From Sulfurovum sp. (GTDB taxonomy: Bacteria; Campylobacterota; Campylobacteria; Campylobacterales; Sulfurovaceae), in NCBI GenBank assembly GCA_026991605.1, contig JALXBG010000164.1, forward strand, positions 1 to 34,421: DNA of 34,421 nt. Reading direction: 5' to 3'. Position 1 is the first letter of the stretch, and every line of letters begins with the position of its first letter. The position numbers were made by a program, and so were the translations under genes. Below, one piece after another: positions 33,509-34,421 of the stretch. Below the pieces are notes generated by a model. That model saw nothing but the letters and a program-made list of their open reading frames with translations, made no database searches and was not told the origin of the DNA.

Positions 33509-34421
33509 TACTTCAACTCACCCCAAGAGTCTCCAACACTCACAGAACACTCCAACGGTACATCAAGCTCCAATACATTTTCCATCGTATGCACAAAGCG
33601 TTTACTTATCTCCTCTACTTTCTCCTCTTTCACTTCAAAGATAAGTTCATCGTGGATTTGCAAAAGCATAAAGGCATCTAATTCTTCTTCTCGTATCATC
33701 AAATCTATTTGGTTCATAGAGAGTTTTATGAGGTCAGCTGCAGAGCCTTGAAAAACGGTATTGACTGACTCACGCATGAAAGCAGCTTTTTGCATACCAT
33801 TGGCAGATTCATAGTCAAAGATACGTCTACGTTTTAAGATGGTCTCTACATAGCCATCTATCTTCACACGTTCCTGTATGCCTTCTAAGAAATTTTTAAC
33901 AGTCGGAAAAGAGGCAAAATAGTTGGTGATAATCTCTTTTGCTTCACCAGATGATATACCCAACTCATCCGAGAGTTTTTTAGGTCCCATCCCATAAAGG
34001 AGTCCAAAGTTTACAGACTTAGCAAAGTTTCTTTTCTCTTTTGCCTGTTCTTCTCCAAAGAGTATGGTGGAAGTAGCCAAGTGAATATCCACTCCATTTT
34101 TAAAAGCGTCTAGAAGTGCAGCATCTTGTGAAAAGTGTGCAAGCAGTCGTAACTCTATTTGAGAGTAGTCAATACTTACCAGCTTATAGCCCTCTTTTGC
34201 CACAAATGCTTCACGTACAGAACGCCCAAGCTTTGAGCGTACAGGAATGTTTTGCAAGTTCGGGTCACGAGAACTTAGACGCCCAGTAGCAGTGCCAGTC
34301 TGTCCAAAACTTGTGTAGATACGAGAGTTCTCATCAGCCTGTGCTAACTTTAACAGTGGGGTCACATAAGTAGAAAGTATCTTCTGATATTCACGGTATT
34401 CGAGTATCTTAGGGATAATCT
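33508..34421 (-). CDS. polA: DNA polymerase I, C-terminal part (cut by the window edge)
   Basis: The last 304 codons of the Klenow polymerase domain. The frame is open to the right edge (…EYREYQKILSTYVTPLL), so the gene begins outside; the GTG at 34365 is internal. Motifs: TGTATGRLSS-RDPNLQNIPV-type template segment, motif A DYSQIELR (metal Asp), the O-helix RNFAKSVNFGLLYGMG (with Lys, Phe and Tyr of the dNTP site), and motif C IHDELIFEV (metal Asp). The finger/palm order is standard. PolA fills gaps in repair and removes RNA primers in replication. The stop overlaps the start of the SUMF1 gene. No sequence defect is seen. Confidence 0.96.
   Translation of the reverse strand, partial: IIPKILEYREYQKILSTYVTPLLKLAQADENSRIYTSFGQTGTATGRLSSRDPNLQNIPVRSKLGRSVREAFVAKEGYKLVSIDYSQIELRLLAHFSQDAALLDAFKNGVDIHLATSTILFGEEQAKEKRNFAKSVNFGLLYGMGPKKLSDELGISSGEAKEIITNYFASFPTVKNFLEGIQERVKIDGYVETILKRRRIFDYESANGMQKAAFMRESVNTVFQGSAADLIKLSMNQIDLMIREEELDAFMLLQIHDELIFEVKEEKVEEISKRFVHTMENVLELDVPLECSVSVGDSWGELK

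Noticed and set aside
33035-33751. A 238-codon + strand frame opposite the SUMF1 gene and polA
   Set aside because: It spans two well-supported genes on the other strand and has a Ser/His/Cys-rich shadow composition.
33508-34365. polA as a complete short gene starting at 34365
   Set aside because: The codon there is GTG inside the conserved polymerase domain and the frame is open to the window edge, so it is a truncated view of a longer gene.
1-34421. tRNA, rRNA, insertion sequences, prophage, retron, defence island or biosynthetic cluster
   Set aside because: No cloverleaf, transposase, integrase, reverse transcriptase or defence-type gene set was seen on either strand.

Overview
The window looks like chromosomal DNA of a Campylobacterota (epsilonproteobacterial) organism, most like the Sulfurovum/Sulfurimonas group. 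The evidence is the AT-rich coding sequence, a very long fused CcsB-CcsA cytochrome c synthetase, a pckA-oadB-oadA-oadG block, GreA with the MQKEP start, and many short intergenic gaps with ATGA or TAATG overlaps. The genus call is inference. Almost everything is ordinary core metabolism. No phage, insertion sequence, CRISPR array, tRNA or rRNA was found.

Layout. Positions 1-6277 hold the start of a possible carboxymuconolactone decarboxylase-like gene and a four-gene efflux operon read leftward (TetR repressor, TolC-type outer membrane protein, membrane fusion protein, RND pump), with a palindromic operator just before tetR. Positions 6338-9086 hold the trkA-trkH potassium uptake pair. Positions 9259-14385 hold the oxaloacetate node: ATP-dependent PEP carboxykinase and the three subunits of a biotin-dependent, sodium-pumping oxaloacetate decarboxylase. 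Then come a DEAD-box helicase, undecaprenyl-diphosphatase and an ABC exporter (14472-18604), a compact toxin-antitoxin pair with its own strong promoter (18771-19393), an M29-like aminopeptidase and serB (19389-21046), all leftward.

From 21.2 kb the strands alternate: metF (+), a membrane protein (-), a DUF3817 protein (+) whose 3' end overlaps yqaA (-), an LpxH-like phosphatase (-), a secreted seven-bladed propeller protein with calcium-binding repeats (+), argC and greA (-), surE and a TcdA-like E1 enzyme (+), mscL with a C-terminal zinc ribbon (-), ccsBA (-), a SUMF1-domain protein (-), and the 3' part of polA (-), cut by the right edge.

The most distinctive non-coding feature is a family of six short hairpins at three intergenic loci (15.9-16.06 kb, 21.06-21.15 kb, 27.02 kb). 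Each has a GTAG tetranucleotide at the base of a G-rich stem, which is the signature of REP elements mobilised by RAYT (Y1 transposase-like) enzymes. Some are paired head-out or head-in around small palindromes, like BIMEs, and two begin exactly one base after a stop codon. No RAYT gene is present here.

No clear undescribed multi-gene system was found. The best leads are the REP family, the toxin-antitoxin operator, the folded pckA leader, and several proteins with odd architecture (MscL plus zinc ribbon, OadB with a signal peptide, the propeller protein, and the SUMF1 protein coupled to polA).
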